From Bog-752 sp963799395 (lineage in GTDB: Bacteria > Actinomycetota > Thermoleophilia > UBA2241): 64,000 nucleotides of DNA. The DNA lies in NCBI GenBank assembly GCA_963799395.1, contig CAWCWZ010000055.1, positions 5,906 through 69,905 on the forward strand, in the 5' to 3' direction. Numbering within the stretch: the stretch's first letter is position 1; each line of letters begins with the position of its first letter. Below are positions 52,627-62,044 of the stretch, piece after piece. Under the pieces are notes generated by a model. It ran no database searches and had not been told where the DNA came from. It saw only the letters and a list, made by a program, of their open reading frames with translations. A program made the translations under genes and the position numbers.

Positions 52627-53856
52627 TCACCGATCGCTTGCCTGGTCGGCGACCGTCGCAGGGCGTGGCCCGATGGCGAGATCGACCGCCCACCACACGA
52701 GTGAGGCCAGTCCGAAGCCGGCGCCGAGCAGGCAGACGCCGTCCCAGCCGTGTGTCCCGTACGCAAACGCGGCCGTGGCCGAGCCGACCGCCGCGCCGAT
52801 GAAGCACGACATCATGTAGAAGGCGTTGATGCGGCTGCGCGCTTCGGGTTGCAGTCGGTAGATCTCGCCCTGATTGGTGATGTGAAGCGCCTGAGAGCCG
52901 ATGTCGAGTACGACGATGCCGACGAGCAGGGCGCCGAGCGACGTCGCGCCGCGCCAGATGAACAGGTACGAGAGAAGCAGCAGCAGCGAAGACAGGCCAG
53001 TCTGGCGATTCTTCCAGCCCCGGTCCGAGAGCCGGCCTGCCAGCGTGGCGGCCGTCGCTCCGGCGGCTCCCACGAGTCCGAAGAGCCCGATCGTCGCCTC
53101 ACCGTATCCGTAGTGCGGCCCCGACAGAAGAAAGGCCAGCGTCGTCCACAACACGCTGAACGCGGCGAATGACAGCGCGCCGTACACTGCACGCCAGCGC
53201 AGCACGGGCTCGGCCCTTGCGATCTCCAGCACCGATGCCAGCAGGCGCCCGTAGGTCAGAGAGACACGCTGGCGATAGGTCGGCAGTCTCTTGTAGAGCA
53301 CGATCATCTGGGCCGCCATCAGGAGTGCGGCGACGCCGTAGACGGCCCGCCAGCCGGCCACCTGGGCCACGAGTCCCGACACCGTCCGCGCCAGCAGGAT
53401 CCCCAGGAGCAGGCCGCTCATCACGATGCCGACCACTCGGCCGCGCTCCGCCTCGGGCGACAGACTGGCGGCGAACGGCACCAGGATCTGTGCCATGACG
53501 GACGTGACACCGATGAACCCGACGGCGACCATGAGCAGGCCGAGCGACGGCGCCAGGGCCGCCGCCGCGAGGAATGCGGCGGTTATCGCGGCCAGCACGG
53601 TGATGAGCCGCCGGCGCTCCAGCAAGTCGCCGAGTGGCAGGAGAAGGACGAGTCCCGCGGCGTATCCGACCTGGGCGACGGTGACGATCAGGCCGGCGAG
53701 ACCGGCCGTCACCCCGAAGTCCCGACGGATCGTTTCAAGCAATGGCTGCGCGAGGTAGTTGCTGGCGACGGCCTGCCCCGTGGCGATCGCGAAGAGGGCG
53801 ATCAGACCGCGACTCATTCCCTGTGCCTGGGGCACGTTCTTCGGTCTTGCGCTCAC
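52627..53856 (-). CDS. major facilitator superfamily transporter
   Basis: A 409-residue protein with 12 hydrophobic segments, of the arabinose-efflux/YnfM-like drug-proton group. The loop 2-3 motif is LLLPLGDLLERRRLI and the central loop is short and basic (KRLPTYRQRVS). It starts ATGTGAG-free with GTG/ATG ambiguity; the N-terminal residues MSARPKNVPQAQGMSRG contain a second ATG. It is convergent with the HisD-like gene and probably exports a small molecule. The substrate is unknown. Confidence 0.85.
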   Translation of the reverse strand: MSARPKNVPQAQGMSRGLIALFAIATGQAVASNYLAQPLLETIRRDFGVTAGLAGLIVTVAQVGYAAGLVLLLPLGDLLERRRLITVLAAITAAFLAAAALAPSLGLLMVAVGFIGVTSVMAQILVPFAASLSPEAERGRVVGIVMSGLLLGILLARTVSGLVAQVAGWRAVYGVAALLMAAQMIVLYKRLPTYRQRVSLTYGRLLASVLEIARAEPVLRWRAVYGALSFAAFSVLWTTLAFLLSGPHYGYGEATIGLFGLVGAAGATAATLAGRLSDRGWKNRQTGLSSLLLLLSYLFIWRGATSLGALLVGIVVLDIGSQALHITNQGEIYRLQPEARSRINAFYMMSCFIGAAVGSATAAFAYGTHGWDGVCLLGAGFGLASLVWWAVDLAIGPRPATVADQASDR

Positions 53857-54049
53857 GACGCGTGCCTACCTGTCCGGGCTGTTCATGTCAAGCGGGGTGG
53901 AGCGATCGGAGGATGGCGGCTGGCACGTGAAAGGCGAGGCAACCGGGATCTCGCGCTTGAGATGGAGGTGGCGCCGATCCTGCGGGCGAGGTGGTCGTCT
54001 GGCGAGGGGGCGGGCGGCGCTGCGGCGCCCCCGCCCGTCCGAGCAGCCG

Positions 54050-55273
54050 CTACGCCAGGTCGTAGGCCGACTCGCCGTGGAGCTCCTCGTCGAGTCCCTT
54101 GAGCTGCACCTGGTGCGGCAGCTGCACGCTGGCCACCAGGTCGACCACCTTGAGGATGGCGAAGCTCACGCAGAAGGCGTAACCGACGGCGATCACGACG
54201 CCGGCGCACTGCAGGCCGAACTGCTTGCCGTCGCCGGCCAGCATGCCGTTGTGCCCGCCGACCGAGGCGTAGGCAAACCAGCCCACGAGCAGCGAGCCCA
54301 GCACGCCGCCGATGCCGTGCACGCCCCACACGTCGAGCGAGTCGTCCCAGCCGCGCTTGGCGCGCAGGTGGGTGGCGCCGTAGCAGATCCAGCCCGCGGC
54401 CAGGGCGACGATCGCGGCCGCCCAGGTGGGCACGTACCCGGCGCAGGGAGTCACGGCGACGAGTCCGGCGAGAACGCCGGTCAGGGCGCCCACCATGCTG
54501 GCCTTGCCGGTGCGCACCCAGTCGGTGAACATCCAGACGAGCATCGCGAGACCACCGGCGATGAAGGTGTTCACGAAGGCCTGGGCGGCGATGCCGTTGG
54601 CGTGCATGGCACCGGCCGGGTTGTCGCCCAGCCAGCCGAACCAGAGCAGCCCGAGGCCGATGGCGATGAGCGGGATGTTGCTGGGACGCTCCTCCTCACC
54701 GGGGGCGAAGACGCGCTTGCCGACCACCCAGACCGAGGCGAGCGCGGCGAACCCGGCGCTCGCGTGCACGACCATGCCGCCGCCGAAGTCGAGCACGCCC
54801 CACTGCTGCAGAAAGCCGCCGCCCCAGATCCAGTGGGCGAGCGGCACGTAGACCAGCAGGCTCCACAGCGTGAGGAAGGCGATGTAGCTCTTGAACGGCA
54901 CGCGGTCGGCGAAGGCGCCGGTGATCAGAGCCGGCGTCAGGGCCGCGACGGTGAGCTGGAAGACGAAGAAGGCCAGGAAGGGCACGGTCGGCGCGTACTG
55001 CGGGTTGGGCGCCTGGCCGACGTTGTTCAGGAAGAAGTAGTGCAGGTTGCCGATGACGCCGTGCACGTCGGGTCCAAAGGCCAGGCTGAAGCCGCAGACG
55101 ATCCAGATGAGGGTGACGACGCCCAGCGACACGAAGCTCTGCATCATGATCGTGATGACGTTCTTGCGCCGCACGAGCCCGCCGTAGAAGAAGGCGAGGC
55201 CCGGCGTCATGATCGCCACGAGCGCGGCGCAGAGCAGGATGAAGGCGGTGTCGCCCGGGTTGATGTGGTTCAT
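54050..55273 (-). CDS. amt: ammonium channel Amt (copy 1)
   Basis: A 407-residue channel with 11 membrane segments. FYGGLVRRKNVITIMMQ is the family start, DFGGGMVVHASAGFAAL carries the first pore His and the conserved Asp-Phe-Gly-Gly, and DVWGVHGIGGVLGSLL the second pore His. It passes ammonia across the membrane. ATG 55273 follows AAGGAGGGCTGCTTC; the upstream ATG is not credible. No glnK (PII) gene is next to it. It ends in TAG. Confidence 0.93.
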   Translation of the reverse strand: MNHINPGDTAFILLCAALVAIMTPGLAFFYGGLVRRKNVITIMMQSFVSLGVVTLIWIVCGFSLAFGPDVHGVIGNLHYFFLNNVGQAPNPQYAPTVPFLAFFVFQLTVAALTPALITGAFADRVPFKSYIAFLTLWSLLVYVPLAHWIWGGGFLQQWGVLDFGGGMVVHASAGFAALASVWVVGKRVFAPGEEERPSNIPLIAIGLGLLWFGWLGDNPAGAMHANGIAAQAFVNTFIAGGLAMLVWMFTDWVRTGKASMVGALTGVLAGLVAVTPCAGYVPTWAAAIVALAAGWICYGATHLRAKRGWDDSLDVWGVHGIGGVLGSLLVGWFAYASVGGHNGMLAGDGKQFGLQCAGVVIAVGYAFCVSFAILKVVDLVASVQLPHQVQLKGLDEELHGESAYDLA

Positions 55274-55310
55274 GAAGCAGCCCTCCTTGGTCGCCGTTGC
55301 GGCGCACGTG

Positions 55311-55327
55311 TCCGACCTCAACCCTGT
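55311..55327 (-). promoter_or_regulatory. motif shared by both amt upstream regions (copy 1)
   Basis: TCCGACCTCAACCCTGT; the same 17 bases with two changes occur upstream of the second amt gene at 56881-56897. On the coding strand it reads ACAGGGTTGAGGTCGGA. A shared nitrogen-control site or -35 region is possible. Confidence 0.4.
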
Positions 55328-55402
55328 CGGCGGCGGCGCCCGCGGTCAACCCGCGGTTTGGCCACATCCCGCCCTGCTACACACTACGTTTTGGCTGCAA
55401 AA

Positions 55403-55449
55403 CAGGGGGGCGGGGCGAAAGCCTTGCAGGCTTTCGCCCCGCCCCCCTG
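55403..55449 (-). terminator. terminator between the two amt genes
   Basis: A 21-bp perfect stem (55403-55423 with 55429-55449) with loop TTGCA. On the minus strand it is followed by TTTTG, so it can end transcription of the upstream amt copy 2. Confidence 0.75.
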
Positions 55450-55538
55450 AGCGGCATGTTCGCACGGACCAGATGTGGCCGGGCCGGCTTCACTCGCCGG
55501 CCGACCGCTAGGCCACGCCGCCCGTGCTGGCGCGACCT

Positions 55539-56768
55539 CTAGATCAGGTCGTAGGCGGCCTCGCCGAACTCGGCGTCGTCGAGACCCTTGAGCTCGACGG
55601 AGTCGGGCACGCGGATCGGTCCGAAGAGGTTGATGAGCCTGAGGATGAGGTAGGTGGCGACGAAGGCGTAAGCGGCCACGACGACGGCGGTCATGACCTG
55701 CCAGCCGAAGAAGTGGAAGTGGCCGGTGATCAGGCCCTGGCCACCCGTCGGGTTGACCGCGTAGGTGGCGAACACGCCGAGCAGGATGATGCCCAGGGTG
55801 CCGCCGACGCCGTGGGCGGCCCACACGTCGAGGGCGTCGTCCCACTTCATCCGCTGCTTGAGCACGACGGCGAAGTAGCAGAGCGAGCCGGCGCCCAGGC
55901 CGATGATGAACGAGGCCCAGGTGGGCACGTAGCCGGCGCAGGGGGTGACGGTGGCCAGACCGGCCACGGCGCCGGTGAGGGCGCCGACCAGGCTCGGCTT
56001 GCCGTCGCGCCACCAGGTGATGGCCAGCCAGGTGCACATGGCGATCGAGCCGGCGATGTCGGTGTTGACGAACGCCTGGGCGGCGAAACCGTTGGCGGCG
56101 TAGCCGTCGCCGCTGTTGAAGCCGAACCAGCCGAACCACAGCAGGCCGGTGCCCAGGGCCACGAAGGCCACGTTGTGGGGCAGGCTGCGCTCGCCGGGGG
56201 CGAACTTGCGCTTGCCGACCGCGAACACCGAGGCGAGGGCCGCGTAGCCGGCGCTCATGTGGACCACGGCGCCGCCGGCCCAGTCACGCACGCCGTGCTG
56301 GGCAAGCCAGCCGCCGCCCCAGATCCAGTGCACGAAGGGGATGTAGACGATGATGCTCCACAGCACCAGGAACCAGAGATAGCTCTTGAACTTGACGCGG
56401 TCGGCGAAGGCGCCGGTGATGAGCGCCGGGGTGATGATGGCGAACATCTCCTGGTAGACGAAGTGCGCCTGGGCGGGGATGGTCGGCGCCCATGGACCCG
56501 GCAGGTGGCCGACGTGGTCGAGCAGCACCCAGTGGAAGTTGCCGATTATGCCTCCCACGTCGCCTGAGAAGGCCAGCGAATAGCCGAAGAACACCCAGAT
56601 CGTGGTCACGATGCCCATCGAGATGAACGACTGCATCATGATCGCCAGGAAGTTCTTGCGGCGCACGAGGCCGCCGTAGAAGAAGGCGAGAGCCGGCGTC
56701 ATCAGCGCGACTAACGCCGCGCAGATCAAGACGAACGCCGTGTCTCCTGTGTTGATTTGCCCGACCAT
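55539..56768 (-). CDS. amt: ammonium channel Amt (copy 2)
   Basis: A 409-residue paralogue of the downstream amt gene. FYGGLVRRKNFLAIMMQ, DWAGGAVVHMSAGYAAL (first His; Trp replaces the usual Phe) and DVWAAHGVGGTLGIILLG (second His) are present. It is separated from copy 1 by a strong terminator, so the two are probably separate units. ATG follows CCAAGGAGGAGTGG. It ends in TAG. Confidence 0.93.
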   Translation of the reverse strand: MVGQINTGDTAFVLICAALVALMTPALAFFYGGLVRRKNFLAIMMQSFISMGIVTTIWVFFGYSLAFSGDVGGIIGNFHWVLLDHVGHLPGPWAPTIPAQAHFVYQEMFAIITPALITGAFADRVKFKSYLWFLVLWSIIVYIPFVHWIWGGGWLAQHGVRDWAGGAVVHMSAGYAALASVFAVGKRKFAPGERSLPHNVAFVALGTGLLWFGWFGFNSGDGYAANGFAAQAFVNTDIAGSIAMCTWLAITWWRDGKPSLVGALTGAVAGLATVTPCAGYVPTWASFIIGLGAGSLCYFAVVLKQRMKWDDALDVWAAHGVGGTLGIILLGVFATYAVNPTGGQGLITGHFHFFGWQVMTAVVVAAYAFVATYLILRLINLFGPIRVPDSVELKGLDDAEFGEAAYDLI

Positions 56769-57110
56769 CCACTCCTCCTTGGAGTTCGCTCAGACGCCGA
56801 GGGGGGACAGGCGTAGGAAGGCGGACACTATGGCCAAGCCGACCCCTCTTGCCATGAGCACTTTGAGAGCATCCGGAGGATCTGACCTCAACCCCGTAGC
56901 TCCAGATAGGTCGTAGTCTCTATCTTCGCGACCCGCCCCGCAAACCGCCCGATGGGACGGAACGGACAAGCGGCGATGTCGCGCCTGTACGAGACGCCGG
57001 ACTGCCGGTCGACGGCCTCGACTCACGCGGCCGCGGCAGGCTCGCTCAGCTGCGCGCGGAGGCTCGCTCAGCCCTGCGTCGCAGGCTCGCTCAGGCAGGC
57101 CGGGGCCGGC
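56769..57110. other. intergenic region upstream of amt copy 2
   Basis: 342 bases without a credible gene. It contains TCTGACCTCAACCCCGT at 56881-56897, the shared amt motif. Nothing else here is convincing; the open frames are shadows. Confidence 0.5.
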
Positions 57111-58361
57111 TCACCCGGCGGGCGCGGGCGGCTCGCTCTCGTCGAGCCCCTCGAGGATCTCGAGCGCTTCTTTGGGCTCGTCGCCGGTGCGCAGGGCGCG
57201 TATCTCGACGAGGGCGATGGCCACGGTGGCCGCCACCGGGATGGCCAGCAGCACGCCGACGATGCCGGCCACGGCGGCGCCGAACAGGCTGGCGACCAGC
57301 ACGGCCAGCGGCGAGAGCGCCACCGTGCGTGAGTAGACGGTCGTCTGGATGAGGTTGTTCTCGACCTGCTGGTAGACGATGAAGTACAGCGGCGATGATC
57401 AGTCCCGGCAGCCAGCCGCCGCCGGCGGCGGCTACGATGACGCAGATGATCGCGCCCAGCGTGGCGCCGACCAGAGGGACCAGATCGAGCACGGCGACGG
57501 CCACCGCCAGGGGCAGGGCAAAGGGCACGCCGACGATCAGCATGGCGATGTAGGCGGCGACGCCGGCGATCAGGCTGATGAAGAGGTTGCCGCGGACGTA
57601 GCCGCCGACCGAGGAGAGCAGGTGCCCGCCCAGGTCCTGGGCCACCGGCCGGCGCTCGGCGGCCATGAACGAGAGCGCCCACGTCCAGGTCCGCGGGCCC
57701 TCGATCAGCAGGAGCACCGTCATGGTGAGGATCGAGACCAGCGCGGCCAGCACCGTGAACACGCTGCGCAGCGCCTGCAGCGCCGGCGTGCCGGCGCCGG
57801 CGATCAGCGAGAGGCCCTTGGGGGCGAGCGCCTTGAGGCGCTCGACGACGTGGAACCGGGTCTCGGCGGCGGCGAACGGGCTGCCCGGCTTGGTGAAGTC
57901 GTGGATGTAGCCGGGCAGGTTGTCGATGAGCTGCCGAGCCTGGTTGACGAGCGGCACCGCCAGCACGGCTACCACCGCCGCCAGGATGACGACGGCGGCG
58001 ACGCTGACGAGCACCGCCGCCGGTCCGCGTTTCAGGTGGTGGCGGGTGAGCCAGGCGACCGCCGGCTCGAGCGCCATGGCGAGCACGGCCGCGATCACGA
58101 GCCAGAGGATGATCTGGCTGACGTCGAGCACGAACCAGACGCCGGCAGCGAAGGCTACGGCGACCGCCAGGACGACCGCGGTGCGTTTGGCGAGCTCGCC
58201 GAGCGGCAGGGACGCAAAGGTCGCGGCGGCGGACAGGGCGGCGGGCGGGACGACGGCGGCGGGCGGCCGCGAGGCGGCGGCGGCGCGGACGCGCCGCCGC
58301 CGCCCGCGCCGCGCGTCGCGCGTGCCGCGCCTGCGCTATCGGACCCGCCGCTCTGCGTCAT
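57111..58361 (-). CDS. AI-2E/PerM-family permease (apparent frameshifts)
   Basis: A membrane protein of about 410 residues. The core frame (58131 to about 57400) gives FVLDVSQIILWLVIAAVLAMALEPAVAWL, the inner helices and the family core GVPFALPLAVAVAVLDLVPLVGATLGA. At about 57400 the frame changes and continues as YFIVYQQVENNLIQTTVYSRTVALSPLAVLVASLFGAAVAG to TGA 57111; one extra base in ATCGCC-g-CTGTAC fits. Upstream of 58131 the first membrane segment (TAVVLAVAVAFAAGVWF) is in the core frame but has no start codon; a Gly/Pro-rich leader from ATG 58361 is in another frame, so a second slip near 58200-58260 is likely. Confidence 0.7.
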
Positions 58362-58419
58362 AGAATCCCCCTGCCGGCGCGCGCTCCCCCGGACAAGCGC
58401 GAGCGTATCATGGTCGCGT

Positions 58420-58496
58420 GGGCCTATAGCTCAGCTGGTTAGAGCAGCCGACTCATAATCGGCCGGTCGCAGGTTCGAGTCCTGCTGGGCCCACCA
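58420..58496 (+). tRNA. tRNA with CAT anticodon (elongator Met or Ile2)
   Basis: Cloverleaf: acceptor GGGCCTA/TGGGCCC with discriminator A, D arm GCTC...GAGC, anticodon stem GCCGA/TCGGC with loop CTCATAA, T arm GCAGG/CCTGC with TTCGAGT. CCA is encoded. The anticodon CAT may be elongator Met or, if C34 is changed to lysidine, Ile for ATA. The acceptor GGGCC is more like tRNA-Ile2, but I cannot decide. It is not an initiator, because the 1-72 pair is matched and the GGG/CCC anticodon-stem pairs are missing. Confidence 0.93.
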
Positions 58497-58543
58497 TGAA
58501 CTAGCAGTATAGTAGGAGATTTGGACCTTTACCATTGAGCCTG

Positions 58544-58846
58544 TCACCCCTGTCGGCGGCAGGCTCCTTTCGTTGAGTTCGAGCTGTCTGGGAAGGCACC
58601 GAAACTGGACTCGAACTCACCAACGGACGCCGTCTCGTCTACCTGATGAGGTTCGGTCTTCGGTGGTCGTCCTCGTCGCGGCAAATCGCCGACGTTTGTC
58701 GGTAGGCGGCCCGCGCGGAACAGCGCGCTGCGCAGAAGTAGCTCAATGTGTGCGTTGGTGCTGCGCAGTTCGTCGGAAGCCCAGCGAGCTAGGGCATCGT
58801 GGACTGCCGGGTCCAGACGGATGAGCAGACTCTTTCTCTCAGGCAT
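58544..58846 (-). CDS. small RHH (Arc-like) protein
   Basis: About 100 residues. KSLLIRLDPAVHDALARWASDELRSTNAHIELLLRSAL is the ribbon-helix-helix pattern in two parts, followed by RRGRPPK, an AT-hook-like basic motif. It starts at ATG 58846 behind GTGAGG; a GTG five codons earlier is possible. Related short proteins accompany transport genes in many actinobacteria. It is divergent from the ABC exporter with a palindrome between, so it probably controls both genes. Confidence 0.75.
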   Translation of the reverse strand: MPERKSLLIRLDPAVHDALARWASDELRSTNAHIELLLRSALFRAGRLPTNVGDLPRRGRPPKTEPHQVDETASVGEFESSFGAFPDSSNSTKGACRRQG

Positions 58847-58901
58847 TGGCTGAAGCCTCACGGGGGGTCAGGGATGACTCCATCAGATCGGCAACCTCGA
58901 C

Positions 58902-58948
58902 TTGTTTGTCTGCAAGACGCAGCTGTAATAAACTGATATCAGATTATA
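58902..58948. promoter_or_regulatory. divergent promoters around the palindrome CTGATATCAG
   Basis: On the plus strand TTGTTT (58902-58907), 18 bases, TAATAA (58926-58931). CTGATATCAG (58933-58942), a perfect 10-base palindrome, follows at once. On the minus strand a consensus TATAAT (58948-58943) touches its other side, serving the RHH gene. A protein on the palindrome would cover both start regions. Confidence 0.6.
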
Positions 58949-58991
58949 ACCATAAGCAGGTGCCAAGTCGAGGCGCCTCGAGGTAGAGCCA

Positions 58992-59987
58992 GTGAACCGA
59001 CGAGCATCGACGAAGGAGTCACGAGAAGCGAGTCATGCGAAGGCCGGCGACGACGCCGGCCGGGCTCTTGTCGTCGAGCACCTTTGCAAGACGTACCCGG
59101 GAACTGTCGCGGTCGACGACGTCTCGTTCACGGTCGAAGAGGGCGAGATCTTCGGCATCCTCGGTCCTAACGGTGCGGGCAAGACCACGACGGTCGAGTG
59201 TGTCATCGGACTGCGGACGCCCGACTCCGGCACCATCCGCATCATGGCATTCGATCCCCACGTCGACCGCGCCCAGGTGCACGCGATCGTAGGCGCGCAG
59301 CTGCAGACGAGCGCACTCCAGCCCAAGCTCAGGGTTGCCGAGATCCTCGACCTCTACCGCTCCTTCTACCGAGATCCAGCCGACGTGGGCGAGCTCCTCG
59401 ACGCGCTCGGGCTTCGTGAGAAGCGGAGTGCCTATTACAAGGCGCTCTCCGGGGGCCAGAAGCAGCGGCTCTCTTTGGCCCTGGCGCTGGTCGGCCGGCC
59501 CAAGATCGCGATCCTTGACGAGATGACGACGGGCCTCGATCCACAAGCTCGGCGCGACACATGGGAGTTGATCGAGGGCGTGCGCGATCGGGGCATCACC
59601 GTCATCCTGGTGACCCACTACATGGACGAGGCGGAGCGGCTCTGTGATCGCGTGGCGCTGGTTGACGAGGGACGTATCGTCGCTTTGGACACCCCAGCGG
59701 CGTTGGCCGAACAGGCTGGCGGCGGCAAGCGGGTGCGGTTCGTGCCATCGCAGCCTTTTGACGACCGTCTGCTGACCGATCTTCCCGAGGTGGTCAGTCT
59801 CGAGCGGCCGGGTCACCACGTGCTCGTGAACGGTACGGGCGATCTGGTCAACGCCGTGATCCTCACACTAGCCGGCGCCGGAGTGACGGCAAATGAAGTC
59901 GAGGTACAGTCCGCGACGCTGGAGGACGCCTTCGTCAAGCTCACTGGTCGCCACCTCCATGAGGGCGACGAGGTGGCGGCGAGATGA
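58992..59987 (+). CDS. ABC-2 type exporter, ATPase subunit
   Basis: A 331-residue ATPase. Walker A GPNGAGKTTTVECV, signature LSGGQKQRLSLALAL, Walker B IAILDEMTTGLDPQ and switch His (VTHYMDEAE) are complete. The C-terminal third, with VEVQSATLEDAFVKLTGR, is the type found in DrrA-like drug exporters. GTG start. The permease gene overlaps by four bases. Confidence 0.92.
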   Translation: MNRRASTKESREASHAKAGDDAGRALVVEHLCKTYPGTVAVDDVSFTVEEGEIFGILGPNGAGKTTTVECVIGLRTPDSGTIRIMAFDPHVDRAQVHAIVGAQLQTSALQPKLRVAEILDLYRSFYRDPADVGELLDALGLREKRSAYYKALSGGQKQRLSLALALVGRPKIAILDEMTTGLDPQARRDTWELIEGVRDRGITVILVTHYMDEAERLCDRVALVDEGRIVALDTPAALAEQAGGGKRVRFVPSQPFDDRLLTDLPEVVSLERPGHHVLVNGTGDLVNAVILTLAGAGVTANEVEVQSATLEDAFVKLTGRHLHEGDEVAAR

Positions 59988-60763
59988 GCGGCCCCGGGGA
60001 AGTGCTTCCCGCCTCGCCGCCGCGGGCCGCGTTCGGCAAGCTCTTGGCCTGTGAAGCCAGGCTGGCGTTGAGGGAGCCGATCGGACTGGTGTACGGTCTA
60101 GCCATTCCGGTGGTGCTGCTCGTGGTCTTCGGCGCCATCCCGAGTGCCCACAAGCACGAAGCGCAACTCGGCGGCCTCACTGTCTTCGCGGTCTACGTGC
60201 CGATCCTGATTGCGTTCTGCATCGGGATGCTCGCACTCTTCAGCCTCCCGCGTGCCTTGGTCACCTACCGCGAGTTGGGCATCCTGCGGCGTCTCTCGAC
60301 GACGCCGCTGCCGCCGAGCTGGGTGCTCGCCGCGCAGGTGGCCATCAACTTCGTGCTCGCTCTCTGGGCGCTCATCATCCTGGTTGTGGTGGGCGTCGCT
60401 GCCTTCGGGGCCGCTGCTCCCAAGAGCCCGGCAGGATTCGTATTGGCCTTCTTGCTGTCGGTCGCCGCGCTGTTTGCCATGGGCTTGTGGGTCGCGGCGG
60501 TGGCCCGCAGCGCCTCTGCTGCGAACGTAATGGCTGGCGCACTGTTCTTCCCCCTGATCTTCTTCGCCGGTCTGTGGTATCCGCAGCAGTACATGCCGGC
60601 GGCTCTGCGCGACGTCGGTCAACTGACGCCGCTTGGCGCGTCGGTACAGGCTCTGCAGAACGCCACACAAGGCCACTTCCCCCCGGCTGGGTCGCTGCTT
60701 GTCATGGCAGCCTATGCCGTCGTCTTCGCCCTGCTCGCCTTGAGGTCATTCCGATGGGAATGA
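59984..60763 (+). CDS. ABC-2 type exporter, permease subunit
   Basis: A 259-residue protein with six hydrophobic segments. LRRLSTTPLPPSWVLAAQ is the ABC-2 coupling region and PLIFFAGLWYPQQYMPAALRDVGQLTPLGASVQAL, in two parts, the family end motif. It forms an exporter with the preceding ATPase, perhaps for a lipid, drug or peptide. Confidence 0.9.
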   Translation: MSGPGEVLPASPPRAAFGKLLACEARLALREPIGLVYGLAIPVVLLVVFGAIPSAHKHEAQLGGLTVFAVYVPILIAFCIGMLALFSLPRALVTYRELGILRRLSTTPLPPSWVLAAQVAINFVLALWALIILVVVGVAAFGAAAPKSPAGFVLAFLLSVAALFAMGLWVAAVARSASAANVMAGALFFPLIFFAGLWYPQQYMPAALRDVGQLTPLGASVQALQNATQGHFPPAGSLLVMAAYAVVFALLALRSFRWE

Positions 60764-61202
60764 CAATGGGGAGCAGGTACCGCATCGCCGCGGCATCCTG
60801 GATTCTCTCGGGATGCCCACAGGCACCGGCTCCTGTTCTGGACGGGAACCGCCAATACCGCCACGTTCGTGTGTGATCGGGCCGAGAAATGCAACGTCGC
60901 ACTGACAAGCCGGGCCGCAAGCGGGTTCAGGCGAACCCGGCCATCACTCACGAACCGCCTCCAGCCGACTCATCCCGAAGCTCATGGCAGTACTGAGGAC
61001 GGGGGCCGACCGGATGTGACCCGGGGATGTACGATCGTTTGGGACAGATCGCCTGACGATGGGTTTCGCTGCGGCTCGGCGCACCCTGCGAACTCGACCG
61101 CCGTCCAACAAGTGAATCGAGCGGACGCTGTCGGCTAGACTCATCCCGTCGTGCACGACCGCTGCTCATGTGCCTCACGGTCAGACGCGGCCGTGAGGAA
61201 CC
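60764..61202. other. intergenic region between the exporter and the reductase
   Basis: 439 bases without a supported gene. CGGGTTC-AGGC-GAACCCG (60922-60939) is a small hairpin that may end the exporter transcript. GC content is lower than in the neighbours. Confidence 0.45.
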
Positions 61203-61337
61203 GTGAAGCCTGCAAGACCGACGACCCTGGGTCCGATGTCGCTCCTCACCGCGTTGACGGCGGCTCTGGCTTTCGTCCCTGCCGGGTGCGGCGAGGATTC
61301 CACGTTGGCGAACGCGTTCTCAGAAGGAGAAGTATGA
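61203..61337 (+). CDS. possible 44-residue lipoprotein-like peptide or remnant
   Basis: GTG 61203 opens a frame that reads as a signal sequence with a lipobox (MSLLTALTAALAFVPAGC) followed by only 15 residues. Its TGA overlaps the ATG of the next gene, as in coupled genes. It could be a tiny lipoprotein, a leader peptide, or what remains of a larger lipoprotein. There is no strong ribosome site. Confidence 0.35.
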   Translation: MKPARPTTLGPMSLLTALTAALAFVPAGCGEDSTLANAFSEGEV

Positions 61338-61909
61338 AAGTCATCGCGATCAACGGCAGCGCGCGCAAAGACGGCAACACGGCGATCCTGATTCGCCACG
61401 TCTTCGAGGAGCTCGCACAAGAGGGCGTCGACACGGAACTCGTTCAGCTGGCCGGGCACGCCATTCGAGGGTGTACCGGATGCGACACATGCAAGGAGCT
61501 AAGAAACGGAAAATGTGTCATCGGGGACGATCCGGTGAACGATTGCATCGCGAAGATGACCGCTGCAGATGGGATCATCCTTGGCTCACCGATCTATGTT
61601 GCCAACATCACCCCTGAGCTTCTGGCGCTGATCGACCGCAGCGGCAGAGTGGGAGGGGCGAACGGCCATCTTTACAAACGCAAGGTCGGAGCGGCGGTGA
61701 TCGCCGTCCGGCGGCGCGGCGCACTTTCTGCGCTCGATTCGATCAACCACTTTCTGCATATCTCGCAGATGATCGTCCCCGGCGCGCAGGGCTGGAACGT
61801 CGGGGTTGGGCGCGACGTCGGTGATGTCGAGAAAGACGAAGAGGGACTTGCCGCCATGCGGAGCCTCGGTCAGAACATCGCCTGGCTGCTCAAGAAGATC
61901 AGCGGATAG
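61334..61909 (+). CDS. flavodoxin-fold NAD(P)H-dependent FMN reductase
   Basis: A 191-residue flavoprotein. AINGSARKDGNTAILI is the FMN phosphate loop, CTGCDTCKELRNGKC a Cys-rich loop of iron-sulfur-flavoprotein-like members, and GIILGSPIYVANITPEL the second FMN contact. The Cys spacing (CxxCxxC...C) resembles Isf proteins of anaerobes, which may hold a [4Fe-4S] cluster. ATG 61334 follows AGAAGGAGAAGT. It ends in TAG. Confidence 0.85.
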   Translation: MKVIAINGSARKDGNTAILIRHVFEELAQEGVDTELVQLAGHAIRGCTGCDTCKELRNGKCVIGDDPVNDCIAKMTAADGIILGSPIYVANITPELLALIDRSGRVGGANGHLYKRKVGAAVIAVRRRGALSALDSINHFLHISQMIVPGAQGWNVGVGRDVGDVEKDEEGLAAMRSLGQNIAWLLKKISG

Positions 61910-62044
61910 CAGTAGTCGCTGGTCATGCCTGCCAGTAACCCCCCGCGCCGAGAGATTCTTCCCCCGGGCAATGCGCCCGAGCCCGTGCGTCTCGAGCATC
62001 GAGGTCGCCAAAGGCGGCGACCTGTTCCGAAGGGACACGCAGCC

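Noticed and set aside
53999..54049. Terminator after amt copy 1
   Set aside because: A GC-rich imperfect repeat is present, but mismatches in the stem and the lack of a T-run make it weak.
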